A stretch of 64,000 nt of DNA from Porphyra umbilicalis (lineage: Eukaryota; Rhodophyta; Bangiophyceae; Bangiales; Bangiaceae). The position numbers and the translations under genes are program-made. Location: assembly GCA_002049455.2 (NCBI GenBank), contig KV918918.1:104863-168862 (forward strand). The letters run 5' to 3'. Under the pieces are notes generated by a model. It did not search any database and was not told the origin of the DNA. It saw nothing but the letters and a program-made list of their open reading frames with translations. Below, one piece after another: positions 45,769 to 56,356 of the stretch (the first letter of the stretch is position 1; every line of letters starts with the position of its first letter).

Positions 45769-46646
45769 GGTGAACAGCCCCCTCGTGTGGGAGCGGGTGG
45801 GCGGAGCAGCGGGGGCACGGACGTCAGGGTCGGCAGACGCGTGTGCGTCGCGTCCAAGAGGGGGCCGCGACGACGATCAATGGCGGCACGGCACGGTCCA
45901 GGATCAAAGAACCCCGTCGCCGCCACGCCGCCTCGGAGAGGCTCAAGTATGGTAAAATTGCGTAGAATCGTAATGATGGGTCCCCCGCCTTTATCGCAAG
46001 CCGCGTGGACTGGCGGACGTTTACAGCCTCAATTCCCTCGCGCCGTCAGGACGCGCCGCCTGCCTTTGGCCGGCCGCGCCGCGGCGCGCCACGTGCGGCG
46101 CGCCCCAAGCGCGTCTGCGCGGGGCGGTTTGTGGCGAGCGCGGCGCGCGGCCCGACGCGAGGCCCCGCCGCCCGCTACGCCCGGCGGCGCTTCACGCGGG
46201 GCGCCCCCCCCCCCCCCCCCCTTCCCGCCACTGCGCGTCTGCGGCGGCGGCCCCGCGCGTGCGCCTGCCGACGCAAGCCGCCGTGACGCGCGCGCCCGTG
46301 AGCGGCGCGACGCGCTCCCGCCACGCCGCCCGTGTGTACGGCCGGCCGGCGTGCCCCTCCGCCGCGGCCGCGTGCAGGCGGTGGGCGCTTTGACGGGGGC
46401 GGTGGGTGACCGGCGTTCCCCTCCCACGCTGCCGCACTGCCGTGTGCTTGCGCACGACCGCGACCGCCTGCCTTGTCCTGCCCCCGCAAGGCCCCCAGCC
46501 CCCCCGCACGCTACCCTTTCGCCGTCCGCGCTCTTGTTCACTCTGTCACCCCCCCCCCCCACCTGCTCGGCGCTTACCCCCCCCCAACCACCCCGGCCCC
46601 CCCCCCCCCCCCCCCCGTCCCCCCCACGGTCACGCTGGCGGCCACG
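45769..46646. promoter_or_regulatory. Bidirectional promoter region of MetAP2 and the coiled-coil gene
   Basis: 878 bp between two head-to-head start codons. The right end is strongly pyrimidine-rich with C runs (46548-46560, 46599-46617) just before the ATG. No gene was recognised within it. Promoter function is inferred from the layout. Confidence 0.45.
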
Positions 46647-47528
46647 ATGGGGAGCGACGCGGGTGTCGACAAGATCCTCTCCCGCCTGTCGGCCGTCGAA
46701 GCGGACCAAGCGTCCCTCACGACCGCCGTTGCGTCGGAGCGGTCGGCGGCGGTCGCCGCCCTCCGCTCCCGCCTGTCGACCGCCGAAGCGGCGCGGTCGG
46801 CGGCCGAGGCGCGCGCGACCGCCGCCGCCTCGGCGGCGGCCGCGTCAACGTCGGCCGCGTCGGCGGCCGCGTCGGCGGTGCCGCCGCCGGTGCTCATGCA
46901 GCTCAACATGGAGGGGATTGAGGCGGCGACCGCCGCGGCGGCGCGCGCCGCCGAACGCTCCCGCGCGTTGCGCCTCCAAGCCGAGGCGCTCGCGTCCGCG
47001 TCGGTCGCGCAAGCGGCGGCCATTGCGTCGGCGCCCGCCGCGACGCTGCCGCGGTCGCTGCTTGCGGGGGGGGCGTCCACGTCGTCGCCGCCGGCGCTGC
47101 CGCCGCCGCCGCCGGCGCTGCGTGCCATTACGCCCGCGGGGTGGGAGGGCAGCGACGAGGGCGACGTGCTCGTCAAAACCGTCACCGTGGCGCTCGACGA
47201 TGTGGAGCGCGCGATGCGGCTGTCGCCGCTCGTCGGCAAGGCCCGCGCGTTTGGCTGCCCCGACGTCAAGTACGGGTACGAGGTGTATTGTGTGGTGGCC
47301 GTTGCGCCGGGCGTTGCCGCCGCGTCGGTGAATGAGAGTGCGCTGATGATGCACGCGCAGCGGCGGCTGCCCAACGCGATGGTGCCCCGCCGGATCTTTG
47401 TCATTGACGGCAACTGGAAGGAGGAGGACCTGTCGCGGGCGGCGCTTGCGGAGGAGGGGGGGCTCGCGCGGCTGCTGCAGCAGCACGCGGTGGCGGCGGC
47501 GGCGCCCGCGGCTGGGGCATCCGCATAG
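46647..47528 (+). CDS. Coiled-coil protein with AMP-binding-enzyme C-terminal-like domain
   Basis: A 293-residue protein from ATG 46647, with no frame jump. Residues 1 to about 75 form an Ala/Ser-rich heptad coiled coil (ILSRLSAVEADQASL), then a linker with MQLNMEGIEAATAAA. The last 120 residues resemble the small C-terminal domain of acyl-adenylating (ANL) enzymes: ARAFGCPDVKYGYEVYCVVAVAPG, a helix with LMMHAQRRLP, then MVPRRIFVID. The large nucleotide-binding N-domain is absent, and the segment after the last strand (GNWKEEDLSRAAL) does not match the usual SGKILR-type catalytic-lysine motif. So it is unlikely to be an active ligase by itself. The similarity is by eye; the coiled coil suggests an oligomer or adaptor. 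It is convergent with the metallophosphoesterase. Confidence 0.6.
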   Translation: MGSDAGVDKILSRLSAVEADQASLTTAVASERSAAVAALRSRLSTAEAARSAAEARATAAASAAAASTSAASAAASAVPPPVLMQLNMEGIEAATAAAARAAERSRALRLQAEALASASVAQAAAIASAPAATLPRSLLAGGASTSSPPALPPPPPALRAITPAGWEGSDEGDVLVKTVTVALDDVERAMRLSPLVGKARAFGCPDVKYGYEVYCVVAVAPGVAAASVNESALMMHAQRRLPNAMVPRRIFVIDGNWKEEDLSRAALAEEGGLARLLQQHAVAAAAPAAGASA

Positions 47529-48041
47529 GGTGGGGCGACGGGTGGGCGGGAACGCTGGTGGTGGGGTAGAGAGGGGGGGACGTGCAGGGGCGGTTGTGGT
47601 GGTCCGTGGGGACGGTGGCTGGGCGGCGTGAGCGGGTGGTGCGCAGGCCGCCTCGTAGTTGGTCGGCAAGTCGCCTGCGGTGGTGCTCTGCCGAGTGTGT
47701 AGTGGCCGTGTGGCCCTTGGTATCTGGAGGTGGGTCGCCTCGCGCTCGTGCTGGACCCCGTTCGTACGGATTACGGACGGCAGTGTGGGGCGGGCGGGCG
47801 TTGCGTTAAGTATCTTACCTTTAGTTGCTCGTCGACGTGGCTTCGCGTGCTCTCGGGTGTGTGAGGGCAGTCCCGTCTGAGCAGTGGCCCCATCGTCCCA
47901 GGCCAGGCGGGCCCGGAAAGCTGAGCACAGCAGCCGTCAGCAATAAAACAAAAAAAAACTGTACACGCCCGTCAGCCAGGTACCAGAACAAAAAGAAAAA
48001 GGACCACGTTCTCCTCGAAAGTCGACGACGCCGCGTCCAGC
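47529..48041. other. Convergent 3' intergenic region
   Basis: Between two stop codons. It contains an A-rich stretch AATAAAACAAAAAAAAAC near 47942-47959, which on the + strand includes AATAAA and could be a polyadenylation signal. No gene was recognised. Confidence 0.5.
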
Positions 48042-49251
48042 TCACGTTCCCACCGCCTGCGGCGCCACCCCCGCCCTCGGCGGGATCTCCAAAGGCAGGG
48101 ACGTGTACGCCTCCCGCTCTGGGTCCCACACGCGCGCGGTGATCCCAACCAGCCGCCCCCCCTCCTCGTCAATGTCATACACATTGTACCGCGCCATCGT
48201 GTCGGCCCCCCCCCCCACGTACGTGCCGCTGCCCGCGTCGACAATGAGGGTGCCCGGCGAGCCGTCCATCCACCCCCGGTACGGCACGTGGTTGTGCCCG
48301 TGCAAACACAGGCCGACGCCCCAGCGGGCGCACAGGCGGGTGACCCGCCAAATGTCGCCGAGGCCCCGGTTGGTCTCCTTCCACGCGCCGTGGCACACGC
48401 GGGGGGGTGGTGGACGGCAACGACGATGAAGCGGACGCCGGCGCCGACGCTGCCGACGCCGCCGTTGACCGCCGCCGCGAGTGCCGCGTCGGCGGCCGCC
48501 GCTTGCGCCGCCCCAACGGTGCCGCACGACTCAAAGGCGGAGGTGGCAATGCCCGAGTTGAGGCACACGAGGGCGACCGCCTTGGTCGCCCCGAGGAGCT
48601 TGACACAGGGGAAGCCAGCCTCCCGCGGCAGCCGGTCCTCATCCTCTGACGGGCTCGGCGGGGTGCCCGGGGGGGGGTTGGCATAATCCGCGGGCGGGCG
48701 GGCGGCGGCAGACGCGGCGGCGGCCGGGGCGAACGTGGGCGCAACCGCCCCGGGAGCTGCCGCACCGGGCGCAACCGCCCCGGGAGCTGCTGCACCGGGC
48801 GCAACCGCCCCGGGAGCTGCCGCATCGGGCACAACCGCGCCGGGAGCTGCCGCACCGGGCGCGACGGGCACGGCTGCTGCCGCGACGGTCGCCGGCACGG
48901 CCACGGGGGCCACGACGACGGCGTCGCCATTGGCGTCGGCGGTCACCGCCAGCGGCAACGTTGCGGGGTGGGTGGTCGGCGCGGCCGCCACCGCCGTCGT
49001 CGTTGCCATTGCCGTGGTCGACGCCGACGCGGACGCCGTCGCCGCCGCCGCCGCGGCGGGCGCCGGCGCGTGCCGCCCGTGCCGCCGCCGGCGGCTGCCG
49101 CTCGTCGCAAACTCCCCAAAGTGCATATCCGGCGTCGCCACGTCCCCAAAGTACTTTGCAAAGAGCGACGAGGTGACGGTGCGCGACAGGTACGCGTCGT
49201 GGTTGCCCGGGATGACGGAGAGGAGCGACGCCAGCGGGGCCACCGCCGGGC

Positions 49252-49283
<32 letters not shown>

Positions 49284-49633
49284 CCGCCATCGCCGCCACC
49301 GCCCGTCGCGGCGGCGGCGCCGTCGACGCGCGCGTAAAAGGCGGCGTCAATGACCGCGCGGGCGGCCGCAAATTCCGCCACGAGGGACAAGTTGGTCACG
49401 TCCCCCGTCAGCACCGTGTGGTCGACGGCGCGCCCGCCGTCGCGCCACATGTCGGCGAGCGCGGCGGCAAACACCGACGGCGGGTACGCGTCGGCGCCGC
49501 GGGCGGTGCGGAGGGTGAGCCACCCGAGGAGGCGCTTGTTGGTGGCCACATGTTTGAAAAAGGAGGCAGAGGCGGGGGAGGGCGTCGACGCGGGCGCCGA
49601 CACGTGCACGTCGCTAATGTGGGCGAGCCGCAT
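48042..49633 (-). CDS. Calcineurin-like metallophosphoesterase
   Basis: Two-metal phosphoesterase of about 530 residues. All five family blocks are visible: HISDVHV at the N-terminus (D-x-H), TGDVTN (GD), VIPGNHDAYL (GNHD), VVAVHHPP (H) and CLHGHNHVPY (GH-x-H). A low-complexity Ala/Pro/Gly insert of about 130 residues lies between the GNHD and HH blocks and includes a 30-bp tandem repeat. The frame changes at a 7-G run (48401-48407) directly after HHPP, and the next frame supplies GHNH and the C-terminus, so an indel is likely. The ATG at 49633 lies just before the first motif; the open frame upstream of it is Pro-rich and probably leader. Substrate unknown: the family includes protein phosphatases, cyclic-nucleotide phosphodiesterases and UDP-sugar hydrolases. 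Confidence 0.88.
48741..48860 (-). repeat. Four 30-bp coding tandem repeats
   Basis: Four near-identical 30-bp units on exact 30-bp spacing encode a ten-residue Ala/Pro/Gly/Val repeat in the insert of the metallophosphoesterase. Differences are one to three bases per unit. Confidence 0.9.
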
Positions 49634-50676
49634 GATGGGGGCGGCACCGGCGGCGGGGGGCGCCGGGGGGGGGGGGACGTGGAGAGCAACGCCGTGGGGG
49701 GGGGGCGGGGGGGCGGCACGGGCAGGAGGGCGCGCATGGGGGACGACGCCGGCGCGCGGCGGCGCGGGCGGCCGCAGCGGCAGGGGCGGCAAGGCACGGG
49801 CAGGGCTGGTTGGGTGTCGACGGCCGCTGCAGAGGGGTGGCCTGTTGGACGACAAGGAGGATGTACCGCCGAGGGTCCGTGCACAGGACCGCAAGGAGCA
49901 GCAGCAGCGACAGGACGGCGGCGCTCCGAGCCGTCGTTGTCGGTGCCAGAGTTCAGTGCAGTACGCCAAACATCCCACTGCGTCGACACGCACGGTGTCG
50001 GCGGGGGGGGGGCCTCCTTTGCATGCACGGAGGACCCGCACGTGCGCACGGCGCGTGGCGCATCAAATTGGACGCATCCCAGACACAAAGCGTGTGGTCG
50101 ACGGCGGCACACGTCGCGACGGCCGGACGCGAGTTGGCACGACCGGCGTGGGCGCACGTGCGGCACACGCGCGACGGTGGGGCGTCTTGGTCGACAGCCC
50201 GGCGACGACGCGTGGTCGGATGGGAACGGGGGCGCCCCCGCCTGATGGACTTTGCTTTCTAGAGCACCCGCCGACCCCGACGCCGTGCCCACCTCTGCCA
50301 CGCACCGAGGCGAGGGGCAAGACGGGACGGCGCCAGGCCGGCGGCGCCGCGCACCCCAACCCCTTGACGGCAGCGTCCGACGCGCACCCGCCCGGATCGG
50401 GCGGCCCCCCCCCGGCGCGCTGCCGCGGCCACGGGCGGCCGCCACGAGCACCAAACAAAAACCGCCGTCGGGTCCTTCCCCACCCGCCCCAGCTCCCGCG
50501 CGGCGCCCCCCGCCGCCACAACACACCGGCTCGACCGACGGTGGCGGCGGGGCGGGCGCACCGCCGCCGGTCGCGGCGCCGGTGGGCCACGCCTCCACCC
50601 CCCCCCCCCCCCCGCCCGACACCCGCACAGAGCCAAACGTGTGCGCGGCCGCACAGCCGTCACCCCCCCCCCCCCC
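49634..50676. other. Intergenic region upstream of the metallophosphoesterase
   Basis: No gene was recognised. It should hold the promoter of the metallophosphoesterase and the 3' end of the GT61-like gene. Open frames on both strands are Arg/Pro-rich and lack domains. Confidence 0.5.
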
Positions 50677-52912
50677 TCACGTGCCCGGCCGCCGGTACGG
50701 CGGGAGCGGGGGCAGGTGGTAATCCGCCCCCCGCCCCGTCAGCGTCGCCCACCCATCCGGAAAGGCCTGCCACAGGCGCTCGACCCACTCCACGGCGGCG
50801 CGGAGGCGCGCCTCGACAATCTCCATATCCGCCGCGCGCAGACGCAACACCGACTCGCGGTAGTGGTAAAAGCACCAGCTGTCCGTCGCGCAATCGCGCG
50901 CGACGCCGACCGTCGCCGTGTGGTACGAGTAGCGCAAGCCCGCGTTGCCCCCCGCCATGTAGTAGAAGCGCACGTAGCGGTAGGGGAAGAGCTCAAAGAG
51001 GGCGCCGGTGGCGGGCACAAACTGCGCATTGACGAGGTTGGCCCCGTGCACGCCGACCGCCACGCCCGTGTGGCGGACCGCCGCGACTTGGTCGCCGAGC
51101 GGCTGCGCGCCGGAAAAGGACGTGGCCACGTACGTCCACCCGTACTCGGCGGCGAGGTCGGTGAGCATGGCGCGGAGCGTCGCTTCGCCCCACGCGTTGA
51201 GGCGGCGGCGGGAGCGCGGCGCCCGCTGCAGGTACGAGATGGTGCGGGGGGGGAGCGCCAAGCGGATAACGTCCGCGTCGGCGGCGCCGGCGGTCGGCGC
51301 GCGCGCCGCCCGGGACACGCCGGCGGCGGCAGCGGCGTCGCCCTGCGGCTGTGGGCCGACACCGCCTGCCGCCGCCGCCCCGCCACCGTCTGCCGCTGCC
51401 GCTGCCGCCGCCGTCCCCGCCGCCGCCCCCCCCGCCGCCGGGCGGAGGCGCACGACGCTGCCCGCGGCGAGCTGGCTCGGCAACCCCGCATGCCGGTAGA
51501 TGGTTTCGCGAAAGGCGAGCGCCTCGCGGGGCACCCGCGGCACGTGGGTGTCGCCCGCCAGCTCCGCCGCCGTCACCACGGGCGTGTCGTTTAAAAATTG
51601 GAAGGCGTCGACGGCGCCCTCCGCGCCGAGCAACACGGCGCGCCGAAAGCACTGGTACGTCGACCGCGGGTCGACGCGCACCTTGCCATACGCGACGGCG
51701 GTGTGGGCCTCTGCCGAGATGGAGCCGAGCGTGGCGGTGCGGAGGCCGAGCTTCCACGCGCCCGCCCACCGGAGGCCCGAGCGGAAGAGGAGCTCCACGG
51801 TGGGGGGGGGGACGGGGGGGGGGGGGGGAGCTCCCCGTCGGGGGGGGGAGCAAGGACCGCCGCCCCCGCCCCCACGGGGACGACGCCCCGCCGCACGGCC
51901 GCCGGCGCAACGTCGTCGACGCCCTCGGGCGTGGGGCCGTGGTGGCCCCCCCCCCCCCCCCCCGCGGGCGCGCGCCAAACTCGCTCCGCCGCACCGCCGC
52001 CGCCGCCACCGCCGCCACCCGGCGGCTGTCCCCCCCCTCCACGTGCACGTACTCAACGAGGTGGCGGAGCACGTGCAGCGCAAACTGCCACGCGCGGCCA
52101 AAGTGGCAAATGTTGGACGTGTACTCATACTTGGGCGCAATCACCGCCAGGCCGTCGTGCCACCGAAAGGTGTGCTCCCGCGGCCCGCGGGGCGGGCCCG
52201 CCCCTGACGCGGCGGCGGCAAACCAGGCGCCCGCGTCGGCCGCCACGGCCGCGCTGCCAAACGCAGACGTGACGCGGCGGGCGCGGAGTTTGGCACAGGC
52301 GGCGGGGTCGGAAAAGGCGGGGGGGGCGCCGGGGGGGGGGGGACCACCGCCCCCGTCGCGTCCACGGCGTGGCACGAGACGTTGCGGGTAAAGGTGACGA
52401 CGCGCTCCAAGTGGCCGCCGCTAAAACAAACGGGGCCAACGACGCACAGCGCGCGCGAGTTGATCGCCCAGTACGCGTCGGGCGCGTCCTCGTCGGCGGC
52501 GGCAGCCGTGGCGGCGGCGGTGCCCGACCGCGTCGCCGCCAGGGGGTCCCCGCCGTCGGCAGCGTCGGCGGCAGCGGCGGCGCCGAGGAGGAAGCAGCGC
52601 TCCTCCCCGACGCCGCCGGGGCCCGCGTCGAGCGGCGTGCCGTCGGTGGTCGACCGCCAGGGGGGGTCGGGATCTCCCACGGCTGCCGCTTGCGGGATGG
52701 GGGGGGGGGGGCTGCCGCGGCAATGACCGAGGCGGCCCACGTGGTGAAGGTGCCGCCGCCGACGCTGCTGCTGCTACCGCCGCCGCCGCCGCCACTGCTG
52801 GCGGCCGCGCCGGCCGCCGGGGCGGCGGCGGCACCCCCCGCGCGGTCGGCGCGGTGACCGCCCCGCCGGCGGCGGCGGCAGCGGCGGCGAGCGCCGCGGC
52901 GGGAGCCACCCT

Positions 52913-52978
<66 letters not shown>

Positions 52979-53237
52979 GCGGACGCGGGCCGTCCCCAGC
53001 AGCACCAGGAGCGACACGGAGGTGAGCAGCGCCGCCGCCACCACCGCCGCCACGAGGCGGCGGCTCGGGCCCCCCCCCCCCCCGCCCCCACCGCCGTCGA
53101 GGGGCGGCCCCCCCCCCCCAGGCGCCGCGCGACCGCCGCCGCGGCGGCACCCGCACCCCCGCCACGGCGGCGCGGAGGAGGCGGCGGAGGCGGGCGGGGA
53201 CGCCCGCCGGGCGGGGCGCGCCCGCCACCAGCGCCAT
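50677..53237 (-). CDS. GT61-like glycosyltransferase, type II membrane protein
   Basis: Predicted Golgi glycosyltransferase of about 850 residues. The N-terminus from ATG 53237 is Arg-rich, followed by one membrane segment (RRLVAAVVAAALLTSVSLLVLLG) and a very long Gly run encoded by CCG repeats (about 52917-52976). The lumenal part contains EHTFRWHDGLAVIAPKYEYTSNICHFGRAWQ and YGKVRVDPRSTYQCFRRAVLLG, and ends with the block VGVHGANLVNAQFVPATGALFELFPY, typical of GT61 (DUF563) enzymes that add xylose or other sugars to glycans. At least five frame changes are needed, at or near 53108-53117, 52834-52839, 52692-52700, 52329-52340 and between 51800 and 51961. All are C or G runs. The piece order is clear; exact junctions are not. 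Confidence 0.72.
52917..52976 (-). repeat. Perfect CCG/GGC triplet array
   Basis: About twenty uninterrupted CCG triplets, read on the minus strand as poly-Gly directly after the membrane segment of the GT61-like protein. Such arrays are prone to length change. Confidence 0.9.
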
Positions 53238-55101
53238 GGCCGCCCGCGCACCCGACCCGCCGCGGGGAAAGGGGGGGCAACCGCGCGTGCCGTGGGGGGG
53301 GTGGGGCGGCCGCAAGGGGGGAAAAGCCCAAGAGCGACACGGGGCACGCACGCGGGGCGGCCGGCGGCGCAGCGCCCAAGACGCAACCCCCCCCCCGCCC
53401 GCCGGGCGGCGATGCGCGTCGACGGCGGTCGGCCGCCGCCGGCCGCTGCCACGGCCGCGGCGGCGGGTCGGCGCGGGCGCCCCCCGGCGTCCGTCGCGCC
53501 CGCGGTGGTCCCGTTACGGCCCCGCGGTGGGCGACGCCAGACCCGCCCCCGCCCCTTGATCCATCCGCGCGCCGCGGGCGCCCGGCGCGCGGTCGTCGGC
53601 CGCAAAACCGGGCTCTCCCGCACGCGCCACGGCGCCGGCGCAGCGGCACGCCACGGCGGCGCCGCTGAGCATGCCGCAACCGACGGTGGCCCAGGAGGGT
53701 GCGGTGCTGCCCCTCGCTGGCGCCTGCTGACACGTGGGCGTCATCCAATGGGTGTGGATTGCACCAGGGAGAGAGCTCCACAACTAATTATACTGGAGTT
53801 GTGACAGACCAATGCACTTGGATCCAACCTGCTCCTGCGGCGTCCGATCTGGCGAGTGCCAAGATTTCCATTGCTGGTGCCAAAGAGCCCCGCCCAGGGC
53901 GGCCACCCCCTCGAGCTGCCCCGCACGCGGTGCGTGGCGCTCGGATCCACACCCCCCCACGAAAACGCTTGTTTTTAGAATCTGGAACGAACCACGGCAA
54001 CGGGGTGCCCTCCACTCTATGGTCGTGTCACGCCCAGGCCACGACTTGGGCCCACGGCTCGACCCCGCTGGTCAACAGATACACCTGTACCACCCCCGGG
54101 CCAGCTGGCGTTGCTCGCAAAGACTGCGGCGGGGGCTGTGTTTGGGGCACAGAGGCCACTAACGATCTGGTCGGGCCGGCCATGGGGGCCCTTGAACAGG
54201 TCAATGGTCGGCCCCAGCGCCTTGCTGGGTGGCCAATGAGTGGACGTCTTGTGAGTATCAAAGCGTAGACACTGCAGGGGGCCCCCACAACGGGCCCATG
54301 CCTCACTGCTCTTCCATTCTACGCATACGCGACTCGTCACGCGGGGGTGCAGCTCACCCCAAGCCGCCACCCGCCACCCATTTGCCGGCCTTGAGCGCCG
54401 CTGCCGCCGCGTGGGCGGTGCTGCCCCCATTGCTGGAGAGTAAGAATACCCCCCACCCTGACGAGGCGGCAGACCCCCCCCACAGTGCACCATTTTGGGC
54501 CCCACTGCGCGGTCTGCCGCCCACGCCCGGCTCGGCGCCCAAGTCCTGAGCGTGTCCGCAGCCGCGCGCGCAAGGTGCGGCGGCTTGTGCCGACCCCGCG
54601 TCAGCAGCCCGTTGCGTGCGCCGCCGCGGTACGCGGCCGAGCCAGCGGGGAACCGCCCGCCTGGCGAGAGGGCGCCACCCATTTGTCGACGGACGGGCGA
54701 CGCGGGGGGGCGGCGCGGCGTAAGCCCCACGCGTGCACACGCCACAGACCACCCCTGACGCACGGGGTGCCCGGCGCGGGCGGCCCGGCGGCGGCGTTAC
54801 TTGAACGGGCGTTACGCGTGCCTCTGTGGCGCTCGTCCGATTGCGGTGGGCCCCCCTCGCCGACGTGCCGAGTGAGGGAGCGTCGAGCCGGCGCGGTCCA
54901 CTGCTTCGGGCAAGAGACGGCCACCGTGATTGTACAAGTACGGACACGTCAACGCATCTCCCGTGGGAGCACCAGGGCAGAGACGCACACGACGCTCGAG
55001 GCCCGCCCGCCCCCGCCAAGACCCCCGCGACGCGGTCGTGACGGGCCCCGCCCCCGCGCGGCGCTCCCCGCCCCCCCCAGCGCCCGCCCGCGCACGCAAC
55101 C
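53238..55101. other. Intergenic region between the GT61-like gene and the next + strand gene
   Basis: About 1.9 kb without a recognisable gene. The first 500 bp is GC-rich leader and promoter of the GT61-like gene. A middle segment (53780-54350) is of normal composition and carries an open + strand frame (53699-54268) with no recognisable domain. The right end should hold the promoter of the 55102 gene. Confidence 0.45.
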
Positions 55102-56356
55102 ATGTGCTTCCTCCGCACCGTCGATGCGGCCGGCGGCAAGCTCGTCAATGTCGTCTTTGCGCCGCTAAAGTCCGAGGCGCACCTCCTGGCGATCGCCTCG
55201 GCCGGAAACGACGGCGGCGGCGCGGCCGTCGGCGCCGGCGACGGCCACGACGGCCACGGCGGTGAGGGCGACGACGCCGCCGCCGCTGCCGCCGTTGCAC
55301 CGGCCACCACCGCCCGCGGCGCGGCGGCCGTCCCCAGTGTGGGCGCGGCGGCGGTCGTCCCGTTGGCGGCGACCACGGGCGGCGGCGGGTCGGGCGGTGG
55401 CCCCTCCACCCACGCGTACGGCTCGCTCGTCACGTCGGTCCCGCGCCCATTGTGCTCGGCGCACACCCCCATCTTTACGTCGACGGGGTCGTCGTGCAGC
55501 AGCGGCGGCGGGGGTCCCGCGTGGGACCCGCTGACCGAGCTGCACGGCAAGACAGACGGCGGGGCGGGCAGCCCGGTCACCGTGGCCCGGCCGACGGGGC
55601 GCGGGGGGGGGCGCCCGCCCCGCATGTGTGGCCTGCCGCCGCTTCGACCGACGACATGGGCGCCGCGGACGTGGAAATGATGTCGGACGGGGAGGCGGCA
55701 GCCGCGGCGGTGCACGCCATGGACGCGCACACGGCCGCGTCGCCGTGGGCGCTGCCGACACCGCCCGTGCCGCCGCCGGTGGGCGCACGTCTGGTGGCGC
55801 CGGCAGTGCTGGCGCCGCCGGCGCCGGCGCCGACGCCCGTGCCGGCCGTCGAGCGCGCCCCCTCGGCGGCCGCGTGGCTCGTCCCTGCGCTGGCGCCCCG
55901 CCACACGGCGTGGGTCCCCCCCCCCCCACGTGGGCGCCCACCCCCCCGGACGCGCCCGACGGCGGCGACGTGTCGGCGCCCGAGTCGGCGCCCGAGTCGG
56001 CTCCCGACGCGCGCGTCGACACGGCGCACGCGTCGCGCCTCGCGTCGGTGCGGGTGTCCCTCGCCGGCAGCCGCCCGCACCGGCGCGGTCGCCGGCGGGT
56101 GCACCCAAAGGCGCCCGACGTGGTCGCCGCGGAGCTGTCGACGCTCGGGGAGGTGTCGGTGAATTTGGGGCGCCTGGCGGCGGATGTGACGGCGCGGCGG
56201 GGGGCGCTGCAGGCCAAGCGCGATCGGCTGGTGCAGAAGCGGAGCCAGTTGGGGGGGGGGGGGGACAGTGAGAGCGGTGCGGTTGGGGTTGGGGGTGGGA
56301 GGAGGGTGGATCTCGTCTCTGAGGGCAGCTGCTGCTCGACGTGCCCTCGCGTCTGA
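55102..56356 (+). CDS. Hypothetical protein with C-terminal coiled coil
   Basis: I do not recognise this gene. The ATG at 55102 opens MCFLRTVDAAGGKLVNVVFAPLKSEAHLLAIASAG, a compact, non-repetitive start. Ala/Gly-rich sequence follows, then a segment with HAYGSLVTSVPRPLCSAHTPIF. Later parts are DMGAADVEMMSDGEAAAAAVHAMDAHTA and VPALAPRHTAWVP. The C-terminal region has basic RRGRRRVHPKAP and a short coiled coil (STLGEVSVNLGRLAADVTARRGALQAKRDRLVQKRSQL). Two frame changes are needed, at 55603-55611 (9 G) and 55916-55927 (12 C). A third G run (56251-56264) leaves the exact end uncertain; 56356 is the stop in the frame of the coiled coil. Coding is supported by codon use and by sensible segments on both sides of each jump. 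Confidence 0.6.

Noticed and set aside
53699-54268. A + strand frame of 189 codons after the GT61-like gene
   Set aside because: No recognisable domain or signal, and overlapping frames of equal length exist on both strands.
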